A stretch of 64,000 nt of DNA from Synechococcus sp. CC9311 (GCF_000014585.1 NC_008319.1:744001-808000); one strand, 5' to 3'; shown: positions 35,519 through 43,405, numbered from the stretch's first letter. Numbers and translations are program-made. Notes: generated by a model not told the origin, from the letters alone.

Positions 35519-36414
35519 TCAACAATCCGCAGTACCACCAGCCGATCTACAAGTAAGGGTGACAGGTAGTCGAATGCGGGTAGATCCTATTATCGCAGAG
35601 CCCTTAGGGCAGCGTTTCCGCGAATTCCCAACCCTTACGTCTCGATTGCTTGGTGTTGCGGTTAAAGCCTTAATCACAGGTTGTTGTTGAACTTCTTTCC
35701 TCATTTCTATTGTTTTGGGTCCACCAAAACGTAATCTCAAATCAGCATTCACCCTGGATTCAAAATTTCGTCATAGGAATAAGCAACACCAGCCTGTGGT
35801 TGATAGCTGATGTCATATTCTAGCCGTGCTTTCACGCCAGATCCTTCAGCATCGTTTTCAAATATTTCTGGTTCCTTCTCGCAGCTTTGGTAGTAATAAC
35901 CTGCCATTACGGCCAATAAATTGCTGATGTTGTAATTGACATCAAGGCCGACAGTTGTTAACGGTTCTGCTGCAAAGCTACTGTTCATTGTGGCGATATT
36001 GTCTGAGCCATAGCCGTATTTCCCAACCGGTATTAATCCATAGACATTGGCACCCCATTGGTTGCTTTGTAATTCTACATTTACAGCAACCTGCTGAAAG
36101 AACGGTGTTTGTGAATTAAAGACTTCAATGCCATTGGTTGTTGTACCTGTTGCTATCGGCCTGCTGTCATATCCAGCATTGATGCCATACATCGTGCTGC
36201 GATCACGATTGAGCCAGCGGTAGCCCAAACGCGTGGAGGTCGAGATGGTGGTGCCAGCAACAGTTTGAAAGCCAAGAGTTGGCTTGACGACATCCTTAAG
36301 GCTGATGTTCATCACACCAAGATCATCAGCACTGTCCTTCTCTTGAGCAATGGCAGGCAGGGAAGCAACAGAGATGGCAGAAGCCAGCAGCCCCAAGGAG
36401 AGACGACGCAGCAT
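35519..36414 (-). pseudogene. Outer-membrane beta-barrel-like protein with a frameshift
   Basis: The 5' frame (36414-35749) encodes a signal peptide (MLRRLSLGLLASAISVASLP) and barrel-like strands (GYRWLNRDRSTMYGINAGYD, FFQQVAVNVELQSNQWGANV), ending at DEILNPG stop. The last strand continues in another frame at 35752 (NADLRLRFGG), then TATPSNRDVRV. Comparison with the fragment at 30756 shows one missing base at the join, so the pair is one gene broken by a single-base deletion; coupled two-part expression by GTGA is possible but less likely. Confidence 0.6.
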
Positions 36415-36506
36415 GGGGCGTCAATTAGATGCCGTAACGATGCCTTGCTTGTGCTGGTGATGCCAGCTGCAGTAGCTGGTTTCAGCTTTGCTGGTAGGTC
36501 AGGCAG

Positions 36507-36565
36507 AAATGAAAAACCCCGCTCGTGACGGGGTAAATGAATATTTAGTCGGGAGATCGATAGCG
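36507..36565. repeat. Dispersed about 50-bp repeat with GC-rich hairpin, copy 3
   Basis: AAAAACCCCGCTCGTGACGG followed by AATGAATATTTAGTCGGGAG and ATCGATAGCGA, the inverse of the copies at 29845 and 30560. On the minus strand the hairpin and T-run would terminate the His-rich gene. Confidence 0.65.
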
Positions 36566-36631
36566 ACCACTCAAAGCCCTAAGACCTCTCATAAAGGCAG
36601 GTTTATCAGGCTTCCCGACAGAAAATTCAAA

Positions 36632-36943
36632 TCAGAACCTAAGTTGGATTCCGAATTCAGGATTACGATAATGGTTGTATCCGTAGACAGGAATCACTGG
36701 GGGATAGCCATACACCTCGCGGTTATAAACCCTGCGAGCATGACCCCAATCATGGTCATATGCTCTTTCATAATGATTAAATGCGCGAACATCATGGCGG
36801 AACTCTCGACGACTTCTTCTTAGCTCATGAAGTCTATGGTGGTGACCATGGTGATGATGCTCCTTTGCCTCTGCAGCAGGTGGAGTAACAAACATTGAGG
36901 CGCCGATGATAGAAGCGGCAGCGATGGAAGATAAGAGTTTCAT
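36632..36943 (-). CDS. Small secreted His/Arg-rich protein
   Basis: A 103-residue protein with a signal peptide (MKLLSSIAAASIIGASMFVT, cleavage near AEA-K) and a mature start KEHHHHGHHH followed by an Arg-rich helix. The histidine cluster suggests metal binding in the periplasm (inference). A minus-strand terminator follows at 36507. Confidence 0.65.
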   Translation of the reverse strand: MKLLSSIAAASIIGASMFVTPPAAEAKEHHHHGHHHRLHELRRSRREFRHDVRAFNHYERAYDHDWGHARRVYNREVYGYPPVIPVYGYNHYRNPEFGIQLRF

Positions 36944-36984
36944 TTGAATGATTTAGGTAGTAGAGGTCGCCACTCCTGGACCTC

Positions 36985-37056
36985 TTCACCATCGTTGAAG
37001 CTTTACGAATCCGAATCCCCCACCCGAGTGGTCTTCGCTGCTGACCTATCCCCCAA
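36985..37056 (-). repeat. About 70-bp dispersed repeat, copy 2
   Basis: Inverse of 29335-29404. Here it directly follows the stop of small-ORF copy 4, as the diverged version follows copy 2. Confidence 0.7.
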
Positions 37057-37061
37057 AAGGA

Positions 37062-37268
37062 CTAGAGACTCACTCCCAGCTGCCAAGCCATCAGCCTGTC
37101 CCTCTCCTCTTCAACTAATAAGGGCACCATCCAGTCGGACTCGACTTCACTAGCTACATCCCGTCCAAGCTGTTCGATACAGTGTGAAAGCTAAGCCTTG
37201 TAGTCATCAGCATTATTAGCTCTTATTGCCATCTGCAGCTCCTCACCGGCGCAGACGGCTTTGAGCAT
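37062..37268 (-). pseudogene. Small repeat-family ORF, copy 4 (internal stop)
   Basis: Reads MLKAVCAGEELQMAIRANNA, DDYKA, TAG, then CIEQLGRDVASEVESDWMVP and onward to LGVSL stop. The TAG stands where other copies have TGG for Trp, so one base change truncates it. Confidence 0.6.
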
Positions 37269-37458
37269 CGATTCCTCGCTGTGCGGGGTAGAGCAAGCGG
37301 CATTGATCGCGACTGAGATCACCCTTTGCGATGCAGTCTTTGTATTGCTGCGAGTGGCTGTAGGTCTCGAAGGCGAATGCAGCGGCGAAGACCAGTGCAA
37401 ACAGACTGACGACAGCAATGACAGTCAGAGAGCCTGTGTTTTTGGTTGGTTTGTCCAT
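37243..37458 (-). CDS. Small single-span membrane protein (71 aa)
   Basis: MDKPTKNTGSLTVIAVVSLF with one long hydrophobic span, then a Gln/Lys-rich tail with two cysteines (YKDCIAKGDLSRDQCRLLY). It overlaps the start of small-ORF copy 4 by 26 bp. One of three adjacent membrane micropeptide genes on this strand. Confidence 0.5.
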   Translation of the reverse strand: MDKPTKNTGSLTVIAVVSLFALVFAAAFAFETYSHSQQYKDCIAKGDLSRDQCRLLYPAQRGIDAQSRLRR

Positions 37459-37506
37459 TAATCAATTCCTCTCATCACATCCTTACTCCGATTGATCGGG
37501 CTCACA

Positions 37507-37647
37507 TCACCCATCCGGGCCATTTCGTTCCAGAAGACCTGATTCCTGCATGCGATGCCGTTCCATCATGTACAGGACACCCAGGACGCTGCCGCACCAG
37601 AAACCGACGATCAGCAGGAATAGCCCGATGGTTGTCAGAAACTTCAT
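37507..37647 (-). CDS. Membrane micropeptide (46 aa)
   Basis: MKFLTTIGLFLLIVGFWCGS and a second half VLGVLYMMERHRMQESG, one TM helix with a charged tail. Good hydrophobic profile and a clean start and stop, but no family recognised. Confidence 0.5.
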   Translation of the reverse strand: MKFLTTIGLFLLIVGFWCGSVLGVLYMMERHRMQESGLLERNGPDG

Positions 37648-37777
37648 CAGCCGTGCCTCAATGATCTGAAGTCCCCTGGGTTTAGCTCGGGTCTGTTGGC
37701 GTGAGCTTCCAAACAGCGTATTCAGGACTCTTTCAGTGTGACGATCAGTGCGTGTTGTTAGGGGACAGCTTTGTCAG

Positions 37778-37948
37778 TTATTTCCTCAGTGGAACCGCGT
37801 CTTTGAGTCGCTCCTCTCGCAAGCGTTCCAGTTGTCCCTTGCTTTCGGCTGGTCGATCGGTACTTGGCTGTTTGCCTTGATCGACTCCCACCACGACAAC
37901 AGTTATTAGAGCAAGCACTGCAATCGCTCCTATCTGCAGAGTCCTCAT
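37778..37948 (-). CDS. Membrane-anchored micropeptide (56 aa)
   Basis: MRTLQIGAIAVLALITVVVV then a charged tail (SKGQLERLREERLKDAVPL). N-terminal anchor with an amphipathic helix; function unknown. Confidence 0.5.
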   Translation of the reverse strand: MRTLQIGAIAVLALITVVVVGVDQGKQPSTDRPAESKGQLERLREERLKDAVPLRK

Positions 37949-38134
37949 CTTCTTTTCAATCCACTAGCTCCGATCGCTTGGCACCAACGTGTGTCACAGG
38001 GCATCAGCAGGCATCAGGCCTTGCCTCATGGGCACGGAGCCTAGTTGCGTTTCAGCGGCCGGGCTTGATCTTGAAGCCACCACGCTTGAGGGGGTGAGCG
38101 ATGGTGGTTCCGATTTCATCAAGCGGTTAGTGAA

Positions 38135-38341
38135 CTAATCGGCAGCCGCCAAAAGCAGCTCCAGCTCTGCAATTCCGCAGTTACAGCCATCCCGCTCGCC
38201 ATCACATGGCTCCATATTGGGATGCCCCTTGGCACAGGACTCAGAGCAGAAATGCTGCCCGCCAATCCTGATTGACCGCGATTCTTCAACGCTGCGCTTG
38301 CAAAGCGAGCAGTCGCATAGAAGTAAAACTTCATTCATCAC
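38135..38341 (-). CDS. Bacterial metallothionein (SmtA/BmtA-like)
   Basis: A 68-residue Cys-rich protein with the cyanobacterial metallothionein pattern CDCSLC, FCSESCAKGH and PCDGERDGCNCG. Eight of the nine SmtA cysteines are present; the one two residues after the CxCxxC cluster is missing. An acidic Leu-rich C-terminal extension is unusual. It should bind Zn/Cd/Cu. It is transcribed away from a ferritin gene across a repeat-containing 260-bp region. Confidence 0.85.
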   Translation of the reverse strand: MMNEVLLLCDCSLCKRSVEESRSIRIGGQHFCSESCAKGHPNMEPCDGERDGCNCGIAELELLLAAAD

Positions 38342-38401
38342 ACAACCCTCGGTAACAACTTGTCCGGTCTAGTGCATTAAGGGCATCATTTCTTCGGCGG
38401 C

Positions 38402-38541
38402 TAACCGAACACTCAATATCGACTTATCGAAACTGATTCTCAGCAGCAGATTTGCACTCCTGATTGTGATTCTCAGCAACATATTTGCTGTTCTTGAATG
38501 TGATTCTCAACAGCATATTATCGCTCATTAATGTTCGGTTA
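38402..38541. promoter_or_regulatory. Repeat module between metallothionein and ferritin genes
   Basis: Three tandem imperfect repeats of 33-34 bp start at 38434, 38467 and 38501 with TGATTCTCA(G/A)CA. They are bounded by a perfect 10-bp inverted repeat: TAACCGAACA at 38402-38411 and TGTTCGGTTA at 38532-38541. Position between two metal-related divergent genes suggests a shared control region. The motifs do not match the Fur or SmtB consensus that I know. Confidence 0.55.
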
Positions 38542-38603
38542 ATACCCCTTACAAATTGGCAAAAGTGCAATAGAACAGAGAAGTCCTCCTTTTGGACATA
38601 ATC

Positions 38604-39191
38604 ATGACTCAAACACCAGCAACAGCTCAAGGCAGGCTCGCCATTGCAACAGGCCCTTCTGGTCGTGCAATGGCAGAGACGATGACACAAGAGATGGTGG
38701 AACAGCTACAAGCCCATCTCAATCTGGAAAGGCAGTCTTCAGCGGCCTACTTCGCAGCAGCGATCTGGTTTGCAGAGCGCGAACTGACTGGCTTTGCTGA
38801 ATACTTGCGCAATGAGGGTAAGCAAGAGCAAGAACATGCCGCAAAATTCGCTGACTACCTGATCTCCCGTGGTCAGACAGTTGAATTAGACACGATTGAA
38901 GCACCTCGTCAGACATGGCCTGACCCAGAAGAGGTGATCGCCAATGTCTTCCGCATGGAAGCAGACGTCACAACCTCTGTTCTTCTGCTGTATTCAATAG
39001 CTGAGCGTGCCTCTGATCAGAGAACAACCGTATTTCTTGATCCAGTTGTGGATGATCAGAGAATCTCTGAACATGAGGCGGCCTATCTATTAGGAAGGGT
39101 CAAGTACGCCAATAATGAGCGTGCGGCAATGATGATCATTGACGCAGAGCTCAGGGAAGAAGAGGCAAAACCAGCAAAGCTTCAATCATAA
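38604..39191 (+). CDS. Ferritin (SynFtn-like)
   Basis: A four-helix-bundle ferritin of 195 residues. The ferroxidase-type residues are visible in NLERQSSAAYFAAAIWFAER and in the EQEHA motif, and the later helix carries FRMEADVT. It oxidises and stores iron, making a soluble cage. The ATG at 38604 follows an AGTCCTCCTTTTGG leader; an in-frame start four codons earlier is possible. Closest in my memory to the ferritin described from coastal Synechococcus. Confidence 0.88.
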   Translation: MTQTPATAQGRLAIATGPSGRAMAETMTQEMVEQLQAHLNLERQSSAAYFAAAIWFAERELTGFAEYLRNEGKQEQEHAAKFADYLISRGQTVELDTIEAPRQTWPDPEEVIANVFRMEADVTTSVLLLYSIAERASDQRTTVFLDPVVDDQRISEHEAAYLLGRVKYANNERAAMMIIDAELREEEAKPAKLQS

Positions 39192-39272
39192 GTTCTGCAA
39201 TAAGGGCTGTACAAACTAAAAGTATGCCACTTCAAGTTGTAGCTTCTTGTTGAACAGCTCAACACTGCCTAA

Positions 39273-39295
39273 CCCCGCCCAGTGCGGGGTTTTTC
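39273..39295 (+). terminator. Rho-independent terminator after ferritin
   Basis: CCCCGC-CCAGT-GCGGGG stem with a five-T run, about 80 bp beyond the ferritin stop. Confidence 0.75.
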
Positions 39296-39354
39296 ATTGC
39301 AGCGTGAAAATGCGTTAAGCAATTGTCCCCAACCAATGAACCCTCCACTCAGAT

Positions 39355-39424
39355 AACGCTTGATCTGCTTCAGGAGCTGCTGATTCCACTGAGACTTAAT
39401 GAAGTTGATGACTATAAGTCTTGA
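39355..39424 (+). pseudogene. Small repeat-family ORF, copy 5 (truncated)
   Basis: Reads ITLDLLQELLIPLRLNEVDD then YKS and TGA, exactly where the family has TGG (Trp). Nothing recognisable follows, so only the N-terminal module is left. Confidence 0.55.
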
Positions 39425-39550
39425 CATTGCTTCTTGCGCTGTTCCATCATTGTGGTTGCATAAGGGTTGATAGCTAGTATTAATTTTAACTGTCAAGTTG
39501 TCATTTTGAATGTATTGTCAGGCTATGGTCTAAAACTCTGAAGGCTTAGC

Positions 39551-40645
39551 ATGAAGTTTAAATCAAATCTTTTGAAGTATGTTGCTTTCAATATATTGGC
39601 TTTGTTCGCAACTTTTTTGAGTCCTCGGGTTGTCCCCGAAGTCTTAGCGGCTCAGAATGACTACTCTGGGCCTGGTCCTTTTTCAGTTTCAGTTTCAACA
39701 GTGGAAGGGCAGGGCTTGTTGTTTAAGCCATCCGACTCTGACGAGAGCAGAAAGAACTGGCCTGGAGTGGTATTTGCTCACGGACTATGCGGACCTGCAG
39801 AAAAATATTCAACCACGTTGTCTCGTTTGGCGAGTTGGGGATTCATCGTGATTGCAAATCAAGAGCAAGGGGATTGCGGTGTAATTAATGTAAATCATCC
39901 ATTAGCAACATTGGGAAATCTTTTCCAGCTACCATTGAAATTCAGTAATGCCGTTGACTTTTCGTCGATGGCTGATGATATTCGCTCGAATTTAAATTAT
40001 CTAGCTGGTCGCTCTGACGTTGATTCCGGTCGGCTTGCTTTGATGGGACATAGCATGGGAGGAGGCATGGTTATTGATGTCGCCTCTGAGCTTGGAGAGC
40101 AGCAATCCAACATTGTCAAAGCTGTTGTGGCGATTGCTCCTTGGAATGGTGTGCAGCCAACGCCAAGTTCAATTGTCAATAATTCAAATACTCCTATATT
40201 AATTTTCTGTTCAATGACAGATGCTCTTTGCCCTTGCTCAGGAGAAGTTCAACTAAGCGATACTCAGGCTGTTTTCACGAATAACGTTTCGCCGATGATC
40301 CCACTATTATTTGGACCGCAATCCGATCCAACCTGGGATGGTGGCTCTATGGCAATACTTAAAAACTCAAAAGATGCAGTTTTGATGAATGTAAATCAAG
40401 TGAGTCATTTCACAATTGCTGGTATTGATAATGGTGGCGAAATGCAAAGCTTTGCTGATTGGGCACGAGGTGAGACTGGTCTTAACTTTAACCGCCCAAG
40501 TCGACCTTATTCAGACATCCCCACAATGGAATATGCGGTAGCATTCCTAAATCAATCCCTAAATCTTGATGTAAAGACTGGACGGTCTTTTCTTGATCAG
40601 TCTTCGTCGGATTCACGTCTTGTCGAAGTTGTCAGCTCGAATTAA
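39551..40645 (+). CDS. Secreted alpha/beta hydrolase (PET-hydrolase/chlorophyllase-like fold)
   Basis: A 364-residue protein with an N-terminal signal (hydrophobic residues 10-33). It has an HG oxyanion motif at FAHGLCGP (76-82), the nucleophile elbow GHSMGGG with Ser168, an acidic loop SMTDALCPC near 217-225, and a His in QVSHFTIAG. It belongs to the dienelactone-hydrolase/cutinase-like branch; likely an exported esterase or lipase. Base use is AT-rich like the island. Confidence 0.8.
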   Translation: MKFKSNLLKYVAFNILALFATFLSPRVVPEVLAAQNDYSGPGPFSVSVSTVEGQGLLFKPSDSDESRKNWPGVVFAHGLCGPAEKYSTTLSRLASWGFIVIANQEQGDCGVINVNHPLATLGNLFQLPLKFSNAVDFSSMADDIRSNLNYLAGRSDVDSGRLALMGHSMGGGMVIDVASELGEQQSNIVKAVVAIAPWNGVQPTPSSIVNNSNTPILIFCSMTDALCPCSGEVQLSDTQAVFTNNVSPMIPLLFGPQSDPTWDGGSMAILKNSKDAVLMNVNQVSHFTIAGIDNGGEMQSFADWARGETGLNFNRPSRPYSDIPTMEYAVAFLNQSLNLDVKTGRSFLDQSSSDSRLVEVVSSN

Positions 40646-41104
40646 CTAATGGTTGTCTGACGAATTGAAAAAGTCATTATTGGCAGGCCTAATTGCACAT
40701 ACTCACTAGCAGCAAACCTGTAACTTGCTGCTCCAGGATGCTGTGTGTAGTTCGAGCTTTGACGATTAACCACCAATCCCTGTCCGTGCCAGTACGTCTG
40801 TATTTGCAAATAGGCCATAGAGGGGTGGAGCTATTTGGACGAAAGGGCGCCATGGAACTGCCGTTGTTCCAGTGTTTGTGTTGGCGTGCAATATCAGAAA
40901 GCAACTGTTGCAGCAGGGCCAACGCTTAAGCAAGACGTGCAACCTCTGAGCACCTATCTGGAAAGTGCCGCCGGTTGGGCTCTTGAAATGGGGGGTGAGT
41001 CAGGCAAGCCCCAACAGGTCATCCTGCGGGGGCAGTCCTGGTCCTGGACGGGATCTAAGAAACCTAACGTTTAGGTCTCAAGTTCTTTCTATCAAAAAAT
41101 GCAA
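40646..41104. other. Intergenic region
   Basis: No ORF of coding character. A GCAAACCTGTAACTTGCTGC sequence near 40703 resembles the AGCAAAGCTGAAACT repeats seen at 28718, 29927 and 41610. Confidence 0.35.
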
Positions 41105-41160
41105 AGTCCCTCAACCTTTCGCGGGCTTCTAAATCGCGAAAGATTGATGGTTGTGGGACT
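41105..41160 (+). ncRNA. Long structured hairpin, candidate RNA element
   Basis: Nested complementary blocks: AGTCCCTCAAC with GTTGTGGGACT (one mismatch) outside, and CTTTCGCG with CGCGAAAG (perfect) inside. This gives a stem of about 19 bp with an internal bulge. No gene overlaps it and no T-run follows directly. Confidence 0.4.
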
Positions 41161-41256
41161 GTTGACCCCGTCCAAAGAGTCACAAGTACATTGTGTGGCG
41201 GCCTGAGACTCGATTAGTGCGAAAAGCTCTCAATAGCTGTGACCATTGAGCGTGTC

Positions 41257-41294
41257 GCATGAAAAAAGGCGAGCCGGCTCGCCTTTTTTCATGC
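41257..41294. terminator. Perfect 38-bp palindrome, bidirectional terminator
   Basis: Two 19-bp arms with no spacer, centred on GAGCCGGCTC and flanked by A6 on one side and T6 on the other, so both strands can form a hairpin followed by U-runs. Confidence 0.75.
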
Positions 41295-41349
41295 CCTTGA
41301 TTGCTAGCACTGAGCTTCTCTAAGGCAGGGAAAGCTCTGGGGCTGGCAT

Positions 41350-41412
41350 AAAAAAAGAAGGCGACTAAGCCTTCTTCTGTGGGTGTGAGGAGCCAAACCT
41401 TGTGAGGAGTTG
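41350..41412 (-). ncRNA. Yfr1-motif small RNA-like element, copy 2
   Basis: On the minus strand it reads ACTCCTCACAA, then GCTCCTCACAC, followed by an AGAAGG / CCTTCT hairpin and seven T. It is a duplicated form of the element at 28935 and lies next to the inverted repeat copy B. Confidence 0.45.
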
Positions 41413-41434
41413 GCCACCACCATGTTGATGACGG

Positions 41435-41630
41435 CACTGCCGATCAGTCAACCAACTGATACGTAGGGGATTGTTCTGCGAGGTTTCTGAGGCATGATTG
41501 ATTTGTGAGGAGGGCTTCTTCACGGAGTGGAAACTAGGAAACACGTCCAACTAGAAGCCGAGAAACCCTGCCTTTGGCGGGGTTTTCTTTTGCCTAATCC
41601 ATTGGGCATGGGCAGCTTTAGCTTTGCTGT
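41435..41630. repeat. Dispersed repeat with terminator-like hairpin, copy B
   Basis: Inverse of 28711-28895, including the hairpin AACCCTGCCTTTGGCGGGGT near 41568-41590 and the segment reading FFTEWKLGNT on the plus strand. Confidence 0.7.
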
Positions 41631-41642
41631 TTGTCGGTAAAC

Positions 41643-41682
41643 AATGAAAAACCCCGCTCGTGGCGGGGCTTGATTGTTTTTT
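41643..41682. terminator. Bidirectional terminator
   Basis: AAAAACCCCGCTCGTGGCGG hairpin with T-rich flanks on both strands. On the minus strand it would end the small gene at 41778-42109. Confidence 0.65.
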
Positions 41683-41777
41683 GGGTAGTCTGATGATATG
41701 GGACATAGGCTGAAAGCTACACAACAGCCAAAAAGAGCATCGGTAACTGCCTGCACTGAATATCACCGCTAAGAAAT

Positions 41778-42109
41778 TTATTTACAGGGAAAGGCGAGTA
41801 CATTTGCTTTCCATGCACTTTTCCCAGTTGGCTTGTAAAGAGGAAGATATGTGAGTACTACTTTTGGATTCTTTGCGACTTTGAATTTTTTATAACCTTT
41901 TTCTTTTGAAAGATTGTTCCATAGAATATATGCTTCTTTAACGGCTTTGTGGGGCTTGTTAGAGACGGCCCCGCGATTGAGGATTTTGTTGGCACACGTC
42001 GATAGAGTGCTCAATTTTTGGATAGGTGAGCATTTGAAAATGTTGTACTTGTGATCACACAGGCAGAAGTCAGTGTAACAGCAATTCCACTTAGCTTGTA
42101 CGTTTTCAT
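41778..42109 (-). pseudogene. Small secreted protein gene with a frameshift in a homopolymer
   Basis: Frame 1 from the ATG at 42109 encodes a signal peptide (MKTYKLSGIAVTLTSACVIT) and stops soon after SKN. A second frame starting at 42014 continues for 78 codons (CANKILNRGAVSNKPHKAVK, a Lys-rich domain, ending FPCK). The shift falls at a run of five A on the coding strand (42015-42019); one added A would restore a single 110-residue secreted protein. It is either a broken gene or a slippage site. Confidence 0.45.
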
Positions 42110-42259
42110 TGATTTAGGGTGCGGTGGAAGCTCACGCCTCCGGTGAACTCACCATCTCCGAATTCAGCAGTTCGCTCAATGCCCTAGCTCAATAGTGGCT
42201 GTGATTTCGCTCACAGGGTTCCAGGAAGCCTGCTGCAGGTGTAAATGCTTTAAGTCGTT

Positions 42260-42446
42260 GTCACTTACGTATGACCATCGTCACTAAGATGAAGAATGCT
42301 CTGCTTTAGGAGTACTGATAGCACTAGGGGTTGAGGTGCTTGGTCTTAAAGAAGCTGCCAAGTTCGATTCTGAATGGATGTTGTCTTTGTTGGTTGAGTA
42401 AGAGAGGGAAAGGCTGATGGCCTGGCAAATGGGTGCAATCTTATAG
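42260..42446 (+). pseudogene. Small repeat-family ORF, copy 6 (decayed)
   Basis: Begins MTIVTKMKNALL stop; later frames preserve FDSEWMLSLLVE, ERERLMAWQMGAIL and stop. The 40 bp before the ATG (CTTTAAGTCGTTGTCACTTA) are shared with copy 7. Confidence 0.55.
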
Positions 42447-42496
42447 TTACTGTAAATATGGATAGAAAATAAACTAAAAACTCACAAGCTATTGAT

Positions 42497-43405
42497 TCAA
42501 GCTTTCATGAAGCTTTCAATACGGGGCCCTACTTTTGTTGTGAGTGAATATACCGAAGTGCTAGCTGTCACAAATAATGTATGCCAGTCAGTTCCACCCC
42601 AGTGGAGGTTTGCGGTGTGCTCAGGGATTCTAATTACCCCTAGCTGCTCACCTTTGGGGTTAAAAATCCAGAGACCTTTTGGACCTGTCACCCAAACATT
42701 TCCGTACTCATCACACTTCATTCCGTCAGGGACTCCTCCTTCGAAAGTACCGTCCCCAATGTTTTCAGCAAAACGTTTCTTCTCATAAAGGCTTCCATCA
42801 GACGCGACTTTATAGACGTCGATTAAAGCTTTTGGCGAATCATTTATATAGAACAATGATTCGTCTGGTGAGAAGCACAATCCATTTGGTTGCTGATAGC
42901 AATCTTTATCGACAAGAAGCTCAAGTTCTCTTTTGGTGTTTATACGGAACACACCTTGGAAGTCCAGATCCTGATTGCGCTCCTCACCCGACCAAGGCAT
43001 TCGTCCATATGCAGGATCAGAAAAATAAATTGATCCATCTGATCGGATGCAAACATCATTTGGGCTATTGAGCTGCTTCCCCTCAAAATGGGACGCCAGG
43101 ACTTCTCGATGTCCATCCTCACCTTCTAGAACAACTGATGAACTTAGGTGTTCACAAACTAAAAGATTCAAATTAAAATCATAAGTCATTCCATTGCATT
43201 TACTGGATGGGTTTCGCACTTCTTGCGTCGTTCCATCCAATGAGTATTGAAGGCGTAGATTCGCAGGTATATCCGAGAAAAGAAGGTGATGATTGCGAGG
43301 ATGCCAGATCGGTCCCTCGGTGAACTCAAAGCCGGTTGCAACACGCTGGATTTGAACCTCTCTGTCAATGAGGTCCCTCATTTGATTTGAAAAAATCTCG
43401 ATCAT
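42497..43405 (-). CDS. SMP-30/gluconolactonase-family protein
   Basis: A 302-residue six-bladed beta-propeller lactonase. Metal-site motifs are visible: EFTEGPIWHP near residue 28, LNSPNDVCIR, YFSDPAYG, and QPNGLCFSPDE with the late PDGMKCDEYGNVW. It hydrolyses sugar lactones such as gluconolactone. It lies near an esterase, SDR and enolase-superfamily gene, which suggests a sugar-acid catabolic set. Confidence 0.88.
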   Translation of the reverse strand: MIEIFSNQMRDLIDREVQIQRVATGFEFTEGPIWHPRNHHLLFSDIPANLRLQYSLDGTTQEVRNPSSKCNGMTYDFNLNLLVCEHLSSSVVLEGEDGHREVLASHFEGKQLNSPNDVCIRSDGSIYFSDPAYGRMPWSGEERNQDLDFQGVFRINTKRELELLVDKDCYQQPNGLCFSPDESLFYINDSPKALIDVYKVASDGSLYEKKRFAENIGDGTFEGGVPDGMKCDEYGNVWVTGPKGLWIFNPKGEQLGVIRIPEHTANLHWGGTDWHTLFVTASTSVYSLTTKVGPRIESFMKA

